From Sphingomonadales bacterium (GTDB lineage Bacteria; Pseudomonadota; Alphaproteobacteria; Sphingomonadales; Govanellaceae), in assembly GCA_019455285.1 (NCBI GenBank), contig JACFMS010000013.1, positions 47,718 through 92,543 of the forward strand: 44,826 bases of DNA, read 5' to 3'. Under the pieces are notes generated by a model. The model did not search any database, was not told where the DNA came from, and worked only from the letters and a program-made list of their open reading frames with translations. Made by a program: the position numbers and the translations under genes. Shown here one piece after another: positions 32,895-41,320 of the stretch (positions within the stretch are counted from its first letter, which is position 1; every line of letters begins with the position of its first letter).

Positions 32895-33434
32895 TCACGC
32901 CGCCTTGACGGTGATCTTCTTTTCCGGCTTCACCGCTTCCGGTTTTTTCGGCAATGTCACGGTCAACACGCCTTTCTTGAAGCTGGCCTCGATTTTGTCG
33001 GCATCGACTTCGTCCGGCACTTTAAAGCAGCGTTCGAAACTGCCGAAATGGCGTTCATGGAGATAGTAGTCTTTTTGCTTCTCCTCCTTTTCCTCTTTTT
33101 TCTCGCCTTTGATCACCAGATTGCCGTTGGCAAGCTTCACTTCGATGTTTTTTTCATCCAATCCCGGCAACTCGGCCATGATTTCATAGGCCTTATCTTT
33201 TTCCACCACGTCCACCGCGGGCGTGGCGCTGACGGTAAAATCGCGCCGCCACAGCGGCTCGACATCGAATATGGGACGGCGGAAAGGAGAACGCCATAAG
33301 CCGCGGTCGAAATCCTCAAACAACCGATCGACCTCGCGGCGCAGGTTTTCAAACGGCCACCACCCCGCCGATGGTGCGGGCGCGAGGGCTTTTTCCTCAG
33401 ATTTTACAGGCAATTTAGTGACAGCTTCAGCCAT
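32895..33434 (-). CDS. small heat-shock protein, Hsp20/alpha-crystallin family
   Basis: It is a 179-residue ATP-independent holdase chaperone. The alpha-crystallin domain covers about 70-170: VSATPAVDVVEKDKAYEI, LPGLDEKNIEVKLANGNLVI, ending SFKKGVLTVTLPKKPE with the G-x-L motif. A WWPFENLRREVDRLFEDF segment precedes it, typical of bacterial class A Hsp20. GAGGAG lies upstream of the ATG. A 7-bp inverted repeat (33451-33481) sits in the leader and might shape heat control. The gene stands alone. Confidence 0.94.
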   Translation of the reverse strand: MAEAVTKLPVKSEEKALAPAPSAGWWPFENLRREVDRLFEDFDRGLWRSPFRRPIFDVEPLWRRDFTVSATPAVDVVEKDKAYEIMAELPGLDEKNIEVKLANGNLVIKGEKKEEKEEKQKDYYLHERHFGSFERCFKVPDEVDADKIEASFKKGVLTVTLPKKPEAVKPEKKITVKAA

Positions 33435-33450
33435 GGTCGGTACTCCTCAA

Positions 33451-33481
33451 GAAGTCAGGGGGAAAATATTGTAATGACTTC
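33451..33481 (-). promoter_or_regulatory. inverted repeat in the hsp20 leader
   Basis: GAAGTCA (33451-33457) and TGACTTC (33475-33481) are perfect inverse copies separated by 17 bases, immediately upstream of the hsp20 ribosome site GAGGAG. In RNA it could form a hairpin next to the ribosome site; in DNA it could be an operator. It is not a recognisable ROSE element and I see no clear sigma-32 promoter. Confidence 0.35.
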
Positions 33482-33527
33482 CGTCGCCGCCCGCGCTGAC
33501 TGCGGTCATTGCCCCGCCGTTTTGTGG

Positions 33528-34637
33528 TTACGGCCACGCCAGATCGAGCGCGCCATCACTTCCCACCGTGACCCGGGTGCCAAACGGCGCGCTGGCGTTG
33601 CTCAGCGTCCGCGCCAGCCATGCCGCATCCTCAGCCGAGGCGCGGTGGAGGCGAAACTTGCGAATCCGGAAGGGCGTCATGGACAATGACAGCAGCCGTC
33701 CCGTGGGCGGCTCCAGGCTCAGGCCATAAAGCAGCGCCAGATCACCGCGATAGGCCTCATAGCCGCTAATGCCCTCATAATCATTGATGAAATCGCCGCA
33801 GCCGTACAGAATCAGTTTGCCGCGGTAGACCTCGATGCCTCGCGGATGGTGGGAGGAATGGCCGTGGATGACGTCAATGCCCGCCCCATCGATCAGCGCG
33901 TGAGCGAAGCGCCGCTCCTCATCGCTGACCTCATAGCCCCAATTGCCGCCCCAATGGAGGGAGAGGACCGCCACGTCGCCCGGTTTTTTGACCGCGCCAA
34001 CGGCCTTGCCGATGTCGGCCACGGCGGCTGGCGTCAACTGCCGCAGCAGATTGACGCCCGGCCGCGCGGGTGTTGCGGCCCAGGCGGCGGGAATGCCGCT
34101 GTCGGCGACGCCGAAGGCGAAGACAAGGATACGGCTCCGCCCGTGCCCGGCGAGAATGGCCGGCGCGGCGGCCTCGGCGCTGCTGCGGCCGGCTCCCGCA
34201 TGGCGAATAGGCAACGCATCAAGCGTCTCCAGCGTATCGAGAAGGCCGTCCCGACCCCAATCCAACACGTGATTGTTGGCCAGCGCGCAGCAGGAAATGC
34301 CGACAGCAGCTAGACAGCGGGCGTTTTCCGGACTCATGCGGTAATTGATGCCCTTGTCCTCGGCCCGCTCGGCGCGGGTGATGCTGGTCTCCAGATTGAC
34401 GATCCACACCGCCGGTTTCAACCGCGCCAGCGCCGCCGGCGCGTCGCCCCAGATGTAGTTGAAGTCCGCCGGAGATGGGATCACGCCGTTGACTGCTTCC
34501 GCCAAGGCCACGTAATCTCGCGCCGAGGTCACGCACGATTCATAAAGCGTCGACGAACAGGGATGGGGCAAAATCTGATCAATGCCGCGCCCGGTCATCA
34601 CGTCGCCGCAAAGCGCCATGACCAAAGGTTCGCTCAT
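33528..34637 (-). CDS. CapA family protein (metallophosphatase-like fold)
   Basis: It has 369 residues. MALCGDVMTGRGID at the N-terminus, NLETSITRAE, CALANNHVLDWG, VLSLHWGGNWGYE and GHSSHHPRGIEVYRGKLILYGCGDF are the conserved blocks of the PgsA/CapA family, named for poly-gamma-glutamate capsule synthesis. There is no signal peptide, and no pgsB or pgsC gene is nearby, so it is likely a soluble family member of unknown role rather than a capsule gene. Its start overlaps the stop of the DUF72 gene by 4 bases. Confidence 0.88.
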   Translation of the reverse strand: MSEPLVMALCGDVMTGRGIDQILPHPCSSTLYESCVTSARDYVALAEAVNGVIPSPADFNYIWGDAPAALARLKPAVWIVNLETSITRAERAEDKGINYRMSPENARCLAAVGISCCALANNHVLDWGRDGLLDTLETLDALPIRHAGAGRSSAEAAAPAILAGHGRSRILVFAFGVADSGIPAAWAATPARPGVNLLRQLTPAAVADIGKAVGAVKKPGDVAVLSLHWGGNWGYEVSDEERRFAHALIDGAGIDVIHGHSSHHPRGIEVYRGKLILYGCGDFINDYEGISGYEAYRGDLALLYGLSLEPPTGRLLSLSMTPFRIRKFRLHRASAEDAAWLARTLSNASAPFGTRVTVGSDGALDLAWP

Positions 34638-35368
34638 CGTCCGTTCTCGATCAAGCGGATCAATTGCGCCGCATTCTGCGTCGCATAGCCCGCTTCGTCG
34701 TTGTCGAAGTAACAGTAGACGTCAAGACCGTCCTTGCGCCAAGCCCGGATGCGCTGCGCCCATTGGTTGAGGTTTTTTTCGCCGTAGCAGCCGCGATAGG
34801 CGCCGTCGGGTCCATGCAGCCGCACATAGGTAAAGTTGACGGTCAACAGGATCGGCGATTGCCGATAATCCAGATCATAAAGGCACAGCGCCGCATTGTG
34901 CTGGCGCAACACTTGAAAAATTTCGTCACACAACCAGCTCTGGTCACGAAATTCGAAGGCGTAGCGATGGGCTTTTGGCAATACTTCAAGAAAGCGGCGC
35001 AACCGATCGACATTGACGCGCCAGCGCGGCGGCAGTTGAAACAAAACGGGCCCCAGCTTGGAGCCCAGCGCCTGTACCGCCCTAAAAAAATGTTCTGTAC
35101 TCTGCGGCGCATCTTTCAACTTTTTCATATGAGTGATGTAGCGACTGGCCTTGCAGGCAAAAATAAAATTTGCCGGCGTGGCGGCGTTCCAGGCGGAAAG
35201 AACATCCAACGACGGCAGGCGATAAAAGGTGTTGTTGATTTCCACCGTGCGAAAATGCCGCGCGTAGAACGCCAGAAAATCCTCGGTCGCTGCATCATCA
35301 GGGTAAAACCGCCCCGCCCAGTGGCGGTAATGCCAGCCGGAAGTACCGATGTACGCCGTGCCGACCAT
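34634..35368 (-). CDS. DUF72 (YecE-like) family protein
   Basis: It is a 244-residue TIM-barrel-like protein. AYIGTSGWHYRHWAGRFYP at the N-terminus, VEINNTFYRLP, FIFACKASRYITHMKKL and LGPVLFQLPPRW are the family's conserved blocks. The molecular function is unknown; some members have been linked to Fe-S or nucleic-acid roles without firm proof. It is translationally coupled to the downstream capA-like gene (ATGA overlap). Confidence 0.9.
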   Translation of the reverse strand: MVGTAYIGTSGWHYRHWAGRFYPDDAATEDFLAFYARHFRTVEINNTFYRLPSLDVLSAWNAATPANFIFACKASRYITHMKKLKDAPQSTEHFFRAVQALGSKLGPVLFQLPPRWRVNVDRLRRFLEVLPKAHRYAFEFRDQSWLCDEIFQVLRQHNAALCLYDLDYRQSPILLTVNFTYVRLHGPDGAYRGCYGEKNLNQWAQRIRAWRKDGLDVYCYFDNDEAGYATQNAAQLIRLIENGR

Positions 35369-35404
35369 GACTTTTCGTCCTTGGCGCCCTGCCGCGAGTC
35401 CGCG

Positions 35405-36136
35405 TCACCGCATGATATCAGAAGGCAGCGGCGGACCAAAGGGATCGGAGCGTTCAGAAAAATCAAATTTTTTCTGCCACGGCTGATCGCGCAAGCCCAA
35501 GGCCTCCCGCACGATCGCTAGGTGTTGACGACTGCCGGACATCATGATTTCTCCAGCGACTTGCGCCGCGGCCAGACCGCGATGACCAAGCCAAACCTCG
35601 GTTAAGGCCTGCAAATCCGCCGCGATGGTGACGTCGACATCATAACCGGGATTTTTCTGACAGACGTCTATTTCCGTTTGGCGCAATACCATCCACCAAT
35701 AACGTGCATGACGAAACGCCTTAGGCACGCCGGAAAATTCAAACTGAACGACCAGTCTTTGCTCCGGCAGTGACCGCATATTCAAATGTCGGCGCAAGCC
35801 CCACATCAATTGCGCCGGATCGGTGTCCTGAAGGGCGATGCGGCCGCGGCCATGCGCCTGCCCCCACGCCGCCATCATATCGATGATCGGCCGAAAGGCC
35901 TCACCGGCGGCGGTCAGGCGGTATTCGCGGCTTGGGGTTTTTTCGATGATCCCAGCCTCCTCCATCTCGCGCAGCCGTTGCGCCAATAACGCCCGCGAAA
36001 TTTGCGGCAGACCCTGCTGCAACTCGCTGAAGCGCCGCACCCCCATGCACATCTCGCGCAGCAGGAGCGGTGTCCATCGCTCGGCGAAAATTTCCGCCGT
36101 TTTTGCCACCGGACAAAAAGAAGCATAGGATTTCAT
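35405..36136 (-). CDS. HxlR-family regulator with C-terminal SCP2-like domain
   Basis: It has 243 residues. The N-terminal winged helix of HxlR type (about 1-100) has CPVAKTAEIFAERW with the conserved Cys8, then RFSELQQGLPQISRALLAQRL. A further 140 residues resemble a sterol-carrier (SCP2-like) domain, including YDVDVTIAADLQALTEVWLG. HxlR proteins are usually 100-130 residues, so the extra domain may sense a lipid or acyl-CoA. It is divergent from the acyl-CoA-dehydrogenase-fold gene, with a palindrome at 36155-36172 between them that may be its operator. Confidence 0.88.
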   Translation of the reverse strand: MKSYASFCPVAKTAEIFAERWTPLLLREMCMGVRRFSELQQGLPQISRALLAQRLREMEEAGIIEKTPSREYRLTAAGEAFRPIIDMMAAWGQAHGRGRIALQDTDPAQLMWGLRRHLNMRSLPEQRLVVQFEFSGVPKAFRHARYWWMVLRQTEIDVCQKNPGYDVDVTIAADLQALTEVWLGHRGLAAAQVAGEIMMSGSRQHLAIVREALGLRDQPWQKKFDFSERSDPFGPPLPSDIMR

Positions 36137-36154
36137 GGCAGAACAGTATCAGTC

Positions 36155-36172
36155 TGCCGAGCTTCCTCGGCA
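36155..36172. promoter_or_regulatory. inverted repeat between hxlR-like gene and flavoprotein gene
   Basis: TGCCGAG-CTTC-CTCGGCA is a perfect 7-bp inverted repeat, 18 bases upstream of the regulator's ATG. AGTCTG occurs on both sides as a direct repeat. This position suits autoregulation and control of the divergent gene at 36282. A run of six T lies 8 bases beyond it on the plus strand, so a weak rightward terminator is the alternative. Confidence 0.45.
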
Positions 36173-36281
36173 AGTCTGTTTTTTGAACTTTTATCCTCCG
36201 CCCAGGCTGGCACCATAGGGGCATGACGCGCCGGGAATGGATCCGTGCTTATTTTCTTTAAAGACTTGATGAGGTGCAAAA

Positions 36282-37421
36282 ATGTCGAGAGCAATCAAGC
36301 TGAAACGCCCAGCGACCGATTGGCTGGCCTTAGCCCGCGATCTGGGCCGCGAGTTTGCCGCCAAAGCGGCCGTGGTGGATGCGCAGGATCAGTTCGTGGC
36401 CGAGAATTTCGCCAAACTCAAGGCCGCCGGGCTGATCTCGGCCGGCGTTCCGGCCGAGCTCGGCGGTGGCGGCGCGACGGTCGGCGACTTGGTTAACATC
36501 TTGCGCGAGCTGGCGAAATACTGCGGCTCGACGGCCCTTGCCCTATCCATGCACAGCCATCAGGTGGCCACTGCCGCCTGGCGCTGGCGGCATCAACAGG
36601 CGCCGGTGGAGCCGCTGTTGCGGCGAATCGCGGCCGAAGATCTGGTGCTCATCAGCAGCGGCGGTTCCGACTGGCTGGCAAGCTCGGGCGAGGCGACGCG
36701 AGTGGACGGCGGCTTTCGCATCCAGGCGCGCAAAGCATTCGCCAGCGGCGCGCCGGCGGGTGACCTTCTCATGACCAGCGCCGTCTGGCAAAACCCCGAC
36801 TTAGGCCCCGAGGTGCTGCATTTCGCCGTACCCTTGAAGGCCGAGGGCGTGCGTCTGTTGGACACCTGGCGCGTCATGGGCATGCGCGGCACTGGCTCGC
36901 AGGATATCGAGATTAGGGACTTTTTCGTGCCGGATGCGGCCATCAGCGGCCGCCGGCCACAAGGCAAGTGGCACATCCTTTACCATACCATCACCATGAT
37001 TGCCTTTCCGCTGATCTATGCGGTCTATCTCGGCATTGCCGAGGCGGCGCGGGACCGCGCGCTTCTCATGGCGCGCCGCCGCATGACGGATTCAGGCCTG
37101 CCGTATCTGATCGGCGACATGGAACGCGAGCTTCTGACGGCGCGCCTGGCGCATGATCACATGCTCGGCGTCGCCACATCGAGCAGCCCCGGCTATGAGA
37201 CCACCAACGCCATCATGATGGGCCGCGCGCTGGTGGGCGGATCCGCTATCCGCACGGTGGAGAAAGCCATGGAAGTCGCCGGCGGCGCGGCATTCTATCG
37301 CGATCAGGGTCTGGAGCGTCTTTATCGCGATGTGCAGGCGGCGCGCTTTCATCCGTTGCAGGACAAGGCGCAACTCAGATTCGCCGGCCGTTTCGCGTTG
37401 GGCCTTGATATTGATGAGTGA
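36282..37421 (+). CDS. acyl-CoA dehydrogenase-fold flavoprotein (possible group D monooxygenase)
   Basis: It is a 379-residue FAD or FMN protein of the acyl-CoA dehydrogenase superfamily: helical N-terminal domain, middle beta domain (SSGGSDWLAS, then MGMRGTGSQDIEIRDFFV), C-terminal helical bundle. The C-terminal block LERLYRDVQAARFHPLQDKAQLRFAGR has no Glu where MCAD-type enzymes carry their catalytic base and resembles DszC/HpaH-type flavin monooxygenases. It may therefore be an oxygenase using reduced flavin rather than a dehydrogenase. No flavin reductase is adjacent. The HxlR-like regulator is divergent. A weak stem (AGGCG/CGCCT) follows the stop. Confidence 0.85.
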   Translation: MSRAIKLKRPATDWLALARDLGREFAAKAAVVDAQDQFVAENFAKLKAAGLISAGVPAELGGGGATVGDLVNILRELAKYCGSTALALSMHSHQVATAAWRWRHQQAPVEPLLRRIAAEDLVLISSGGSDWLASSGEATRVDGGFRIQARKAFASGAPAGDLLMTSAVWQNPDLGPEVLHFAVPLKAEGVRLLDTWRVMGMRGTGSQDIEIRDFFVPDAAISGRRPQGKWHILYHTITMIAFPLIYAVYLGIAEAARDRALLMARRRMTDSGLPYLIGDMERELLTARLAHDHMLGVATSSSPGYETTNAIMMGRALVGGSAIRTVEKAMEVAGGAAFYRDQGLERLYRDVQAARFHPLQDKAQLRFAGRFALGLDIDE

Positions 37422-37691
37422 GGCAGGCGGATTATTTCGCCTCCTATTCGTCCACTCGTCCGTCGGGAACAGGATGCGGACATAGAGTATTTGCAGAGCG
37501 ATTGGCCTCTTTACGGCAAAGGCGAAAGCTCCCGGCATTGCAGGATGACGGCAGCTTCCCGGCCCCGCCCTAATTTCGCATATCTCTGGCTCGCGGTTGA
37601 TAATATTCCGCGATGCGGCGCACATGCCGTTTTGGGAATGCCCGGAAGAATACCTTGCGGAAACCGAAACTTTTTGGCGCACGCACCGATC
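37422..37691. other. intergenic gap without recognisable gene
   Basis: These 270 bases separate two convergent genes. Apart from a short stem just after the flavoprotein stop (AGGCG ... CGCCT, about 37424-37442, no T-run) I see no RNA gene, repeat or coding sequence of convincing composition. Confidence 0.5.
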
Positions 37692-38192
37692 TTAAAGCGT
37701 TTTCTCAATCAGATACACGGTGTAACCGCCGTAAGCACGCGACAACGTGGTGCGAAATCCCATTTTGTGATAAAGCGAATCCTCGGTGGCGACCGAGGAA
37801 TAGAGTGTTTTGAAGCCCATGTCGCGGGCAGCATTCAGCACACACTCCGTCAATTTACTGGCGATGCCGTGGCCGCGCGCTTCTTCCGCCACCCACATGT
37901 TGCTGAGCCAGGGCGTTGCGTCGCTATAGACCTCCTTGTGCTTGACCGCGCCCATGGTCACGGCGCGCAGGCTGACGCAGCCGACATACCTGCCGGCAAG
38001 AACCGCAATGAAGGTAATCGGCAACTGTCTGCGCGGAACAGCCAGGGCGAACAACGCCGCCATTTCCGCGCGGTTCAAATCGGTGAACGCGCCCCAGCTT
38101 TCCAGATTCTGCGCGATCACCGCTTCGCGAAACTCGGGCCTGTCGCGCAGATCGCAGAGGATGAGGTCTTGAACGGAAGAAGATGCGGCCAT
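37692..38192 (-). CDS. GNAT-family N-acetyltransferase
   Basis: It is a 166-residue acetyltransferase. The acetyl-CoA-binding motif A is WVAEEARGHGIASKLTE (R-x-x-G-x-A type), followed by YSSVATEDSLYHKMGF typical of motif B. It has no signal peptide. The substrate is unknown. It starts 9 bases after the stop of the thiolase-like gene, so it may be the last gene of that operon, although its activity has no obvious link to acyl-CoA breakdown. AGAGG lies before the ATG. Confidence 0.9.
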   Translation of the reverse strand: MAASSSVQDLILCDLRDRPEFREAVIAQNLESWGAFTDLNRAEMAALFALAVPRRQLPITFIAVLAGRYVGCVSLRAVTMGAVKHKEVYSDATPWLSNMWVAEEARGHGIASKLTECVLNAARDMGFKTLYSSVATEDSLYHKMGFRTTLSRAYGGYTVYLIEKTL

Positions 38193-38201
38193 GGCGGACC
38201 T

Positions 38202-39356
38202 CTAGGGTTGTTCATTGGACAAGATAAGCGTGGCGCAGGCGCTGTAAAATCCGCCCCAGCCATGGCAGAGCGACGTGCGCACGCCCCTAACCTGCGCCGG
38301 AGCCTCCCCGCGCACCTGGCGTATGCTCTCCTGCATGGCGAACATGCCGTAAGAGCCGGTGTGCGCATAGCGCAAGCCGCCGCCGTTGGTGTTCAAGGGC
38401 AATCGGCCGCCGGGCGCGGTGTGGCCCGCGGCAATGAATGCCGCCGCTTCGCCATAATCGAGAAAACCTAATCCCTCCAGACCCTGCAGCGGATTGTGGG
38501 CGAAAGCGTCATAGATCATCACATGATCAATATCGGCTGGCGTCAGGCCGGCGCTGTGGAACGCCTGGCGCGCCGACACCCGAACAAACTCAGGCCGCAA
38601 CAGATCGCGCACTTCGGCGATGCTGCACACATTGCTTTCCGCCGCTTCGCCGGAGCCCAGGATATAAACCGGCGGCTTGGGAAAATCGCGCGCCCGATCG
38701 GCGCTGGTGAGCACCAGCGCCGCACCGCCGTCCGCCACCAGGCAGCACATATCGCGGCGAAACGGATAGGCGATCATCGGCGACGACAGCACGGCGTCAA
38801 TGGTCGTCGCGTCGCGCTTCATGGCGCGGGGATTTTGCGCCGCCCATTGACTTTGCGCCACCGCCACCGCCGCCAGCTCTTCCTCGCTCACTTTGAATTC
38901 GCTCATATAGCGCAGCACCGGCAAGGTGAACATGCTGGCGGCTCCGCTCCAGCCATAAGGATTGGCGAACTGATCGCCGAAACTGCCGGGCTCCACATGG
39001 CCATAATACGGACCGGCGACACGGGAGCGGCCGCTTTCGCCATGCACCACCAAGACCGTGCTGCAATAGCCGGCGTCAATCGCTGCCGCTGCGTGGCGCA
39101 CCATGTTGATCCACGAACAGCCGCCGATGCTGGTGCCTTCATACCAGGTGGGATAGATACCCAAGTAAGACGCCAGATCCACCGGACTGACATAGCCGCA
39201 GGCGATGCCGTCGATATCCCGCGGTTGCAGCGCGGCGTCGCGCATGGCGTTCAGCGCCGCTTCGGCATTCAGTTGCATGTTCGAGGTGTCGGGAATAACC
39301 CCGATGTTGTCGGTTTCCGCCGCGCCTACCACGGCAATGCTTCCCCGGCGCTTCAT
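38202..39356 (-). CDS. thiolase-fold enzyme (SCP-x / BbsB / Ltp2-like)
   Basis: It is a 384-residue thiolase-superfamily protein of the non-decarboxylating lipid-transfer type. A candidate nucleophilic Cys80 lies in TSIGGCSWINMVRHAAAAI. NTNGGGLRYAHTGSYG gives the His loop, and TSLCHGWGG resembles the C-terminal Cys loop. Members of this branch work with a small DUF35 Zn-ribbon partner, here encoded directly upstream with a 4-base overlap, as in BbsA/BbsB (thiolytic cleavage) or Ltp2/ChsH2 (retro-aldol cleavage). It probably removes a short acyl unit from a CoA ester. Thiolase and aldolase activity cannot be separated from the sequence alone. Confidence 0.88.
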   Translation of the reverse strand: MKRRGSIAVVGAAETDNIGVIPDTSNMQLNAEAALNAMRDAALQPRDIDGIACGYVSPVDLASYLGIYPTWYEGTSIGGCSWINMVRHAAAAIDAGYCSTVLVVHGESGRSRVAGPYYGHVEPGSFGDQFANPYGWSGAASMFTLPVLRYMSEFKVSEEELAAVAVAQSQWAAQNPRAMKRDATTIDAVLSSPMIAYPFRRDMCCLVADGGAALVLTSADRARDFPKPPVYILGSGEAAESNVCSIAEVRDLLRPEFVRVSARQAFHSAGLTPADIDHVMIYDAFAHNPLQGLEGLGFLDYGEAAAFIAAGHTAPGGRLPLNTNGGGLRYAHTGSYGMFAMQESIRQVRGEAPAQVRGVRTSLCHGWGGFYSACATLILSNEQP

Positions 39357-39760
39357 GATGCGCGCTCCGCCGGGCGAAACACGGGAACGAAAATTTCATC
39401 GGAAAGTTTTTTGAAGGTCACGGTAAGCGGCATGTCAAGCGCAAGCGCATCCGGCGTTTGCGGACATTCGACGATGTTACTGACCATTTTTGGCCCTTCC
39501 GCCAGGGCTACGATGGCGATGGAAAACGGCTCCTTGGGCCAGCCCGGCGGCGGCCGATGGTTGATGACGTAGCTGTAAAGCGTCGCCCGTCCGCTGGCGG
39601 CGAAAACCTTGACGTTTTTTGACGCGCAGCGCGGACAAAAGGGCCGGGGCGGAAAATACACGTGGCCGCAGTCGCCGCATTGCTGCAACAACAACTCGCC
39701 GCGCCCGGCACCTTCCCAGAAATGCCGGGTTTCCGGCGTGATCAGCGGCAGGTGGGTCAT
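39353..39760 (-). CDS. Zn-ribbon OB-fold protein (DUF35, thiolase partner)
   Basis: It has 135 residues. The N-terminal rubredoxin-like Zn ribbon has Cys28, Cys31, Cys42 and Cys45 (QCGDCGHVYFP and FCPRC). An OB fold follows (GRATLYSYVINHRPP, then FSIAIVALAEG and LDMPLTVTFKKL). Such proteins bind acyl-CoA and complete the active site of thiolase-fold partners. It overlaps both the ligase gene upstream and the thiolase gene downstream by 4 bases, strong evidence that the three act together. Confidence 0.93.
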   Translation of the reverse strand: MTHLPLITPETRHFWEGAGRGELLLQQCGDCGHVYFPPRPFCPRCASKNVKVFAASGRATLYSYVINHRPPPGWPKEPFSIAIVALAEGPKMVSNIVECPQTPDALALDMPLTVTFKKLSDEIFVPVFRPAERAS

Positions 39761-41316
39761 GGCAATGTCATTCCTTGCTTGATCAAGGCCGCCTTAAGCT
39801 CCCTTTTCAATACCTTGCCCATGGCGTTTCGCGGCAGGGCGTCGCGCACGATCACCGCCGATACCCGCTGATGCTTGGCGACACGATCATTGATCCATGC
39901 GACCAGCGCATCGGGATCGATGCGCGCCGCCGGCTTTGCCGCCACCACCGCTACCGGCGTTTCACCCCAACGCGCGCTGGGCATGCCGACAACGGCGGCT
40001 TCGGCAATATCGCCATGACTCACGATCACCTCTTCGATATCCGAGGCGTAGACATTCAGACCGCCAGAAATGATCATGTCCTTCTTGCGGTCGACGACAT
40101 AGAGAAAGCCATCCTGGTCAAAATAGCCGATATCGCCGGAACGAAAAAAAGCATTGCCCTGCCGGTCCCGCCATATCAGGTCCCTGGTTTCATCCGGCCG
40201 GTTATAGTATCCCTTCATCATGGCGCCGCTGCGGCCGACGATTTCACCCACTTCGCCCACCGGCAGTTCGTTGTCCTCATCATCGATCAGACACACCTCG
40301 CACCCCGCCACCGGCTTACCCACCGAGGAAAGCTTTTCCGGATTGTCGCGGATGAACAAGATGCTGGCCGGCGCGCCTTCGGTCATGCCGTAGACTTCCA
40401 CCAGCGTTCCCGGCCACAGTTCCTGCAATTTTTTCTTGAAAGCCGCTTGGAACATGGAGCCGGCCACATAGACCAAGCGCGTTGCCGACAGATCATAGCT
40501 GGCAAAGTCGGGACGCTCGATCAGCCGCTGCACCTGCACCGGCACCAGATAAAAATGCGTCGCGCGCTCCCGCGACGCCAATTGCAAAAAGCCGTGTTCA
40601 GAGAATTTCTCCATGATCAGCACCCGGCCGCCGCCCCACACCGTCGCCAATAAGGCGGGAATGCTGAGGTTGGTGTAAAGCGGCGTCGAGATCAGCGTCA
40701 CCGTCGTTTCGTCAAATCCCAGACCCGCCATGCCGCTGGATTGCGCCACCCGAGTGGCGTGGCTGTGCAAGATGCCCTTAGGGTCGCCGGTAGTGCCGGA
40801 GCTGTAGACGATGTTGAAATCGTCATCAGGGCTGGCGGCTCGGGCTTGACGGCGATCATCGGCATGGCAAAGCCGCTCATGGAACGCGGCAAGACTTACC
40901 ACGCGAACGTTCTTCAAGTGAGGTGATGACGCCAGCACCTCCTGCAACGCATTGGCCAGGCGTTCGCTGACCAGGATCAGCGACGGCGCAGCGTTTTCCA
41001 GGATGCGGGCGGCGGCATCGGCCGGCAGCATGGTCGGAATGGTGACCAGGCAGGCGCCCGACTCGATGATGGAAAAAAAAGCCTCGACAAACGGCGCGCC
41101 GTTTTCCGCCATCAGCGCCACCCGCTGGCCGGGTCCTACCTTCAGCTCCGCCAAAACCGCAGCGCCTTGACGCACGATGCGGGCAAAGTCGCACCAGGTT
41201 CGTTTGACCTTGCCATCCTCTATCGCCACCGTCTCGGGCCGCGCGGCGGCATGGGCGGCGATGCGCGCGGAAAAATCTTCAAACGAGCCGGAGACAGATT
41301 GCAGGTTTAAACGCAC
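39757..41316 (-). CDS. acyl-CoA ligase (AMP-forming, class I)
   Basis: It is a 519-residue ANL-family ligase: P-loop IVYSSGTTGDPKGI, adenylate motif VEVYGMTEGA, RSGDIGYFDQDGF, hinge VVDRKKDMIISGGLNVY, and the catalytic Lys in RNAMGKVLKREL. It is full length for the family. It would make the CoA thioester of the carboxylic acid that the operon degrades; an aryl- or branched acid is as likely as a fatty acid. It follows the second SDR gene by 4 bases and overlaps the DUF35 gene by 4. Confidence 0.93.
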   Translation of the reverse strand: MRLNLQSVSGSFEDFSARIAAHAAARPETVAIEDGKVKRTWCDFARIVRQGAAVLAELKVGPGQRVALMAENGAPFVEAFFSIIESGACLVTIPTMLPADAAARILENAAPSLILVSERLANALQEVLASSPHLKNVRVVSLAAFHERLCHADDRRQARAASPDDDFNIVYSSGTTGDPKGILHSHATRVAQSSGMAGLGFDETTVTLISTPLYTNLSIPALLATVWGGGRVLIMEKFSEHGFLQLASRERATHFYLVPVQVQRLIERPDFASYDLSATRLVYVAGSMFQAAFKKKLQELWPGTLVEVYGMTEGAPASILFIRDNPEKLSSVGKPVAGCEVCLIDDEDNELPVGEVGEIVGRSGAMMKGYYNRPDETRDLIWRDRQGNAFFRSGDIGYFDQDGFLYVVDRKKDMIISGGLNVYASDIEEVIVSHGDIAEAAVVGMPSARWGETPVAVVAAKPAARIDPDALVAWINDRVAKHQRVSAVIVRDALPRNAMGKVLKRELKAALIKQGMTLP

Positions 41317-41320
41317 GAAA

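Noticed and set aside
37491-38471. A 326-codon rightward frame across the GNAT and thiolase genes
   Set aside because: It is antisense to two genes with recognised motifs and has no recognisable domain itself.
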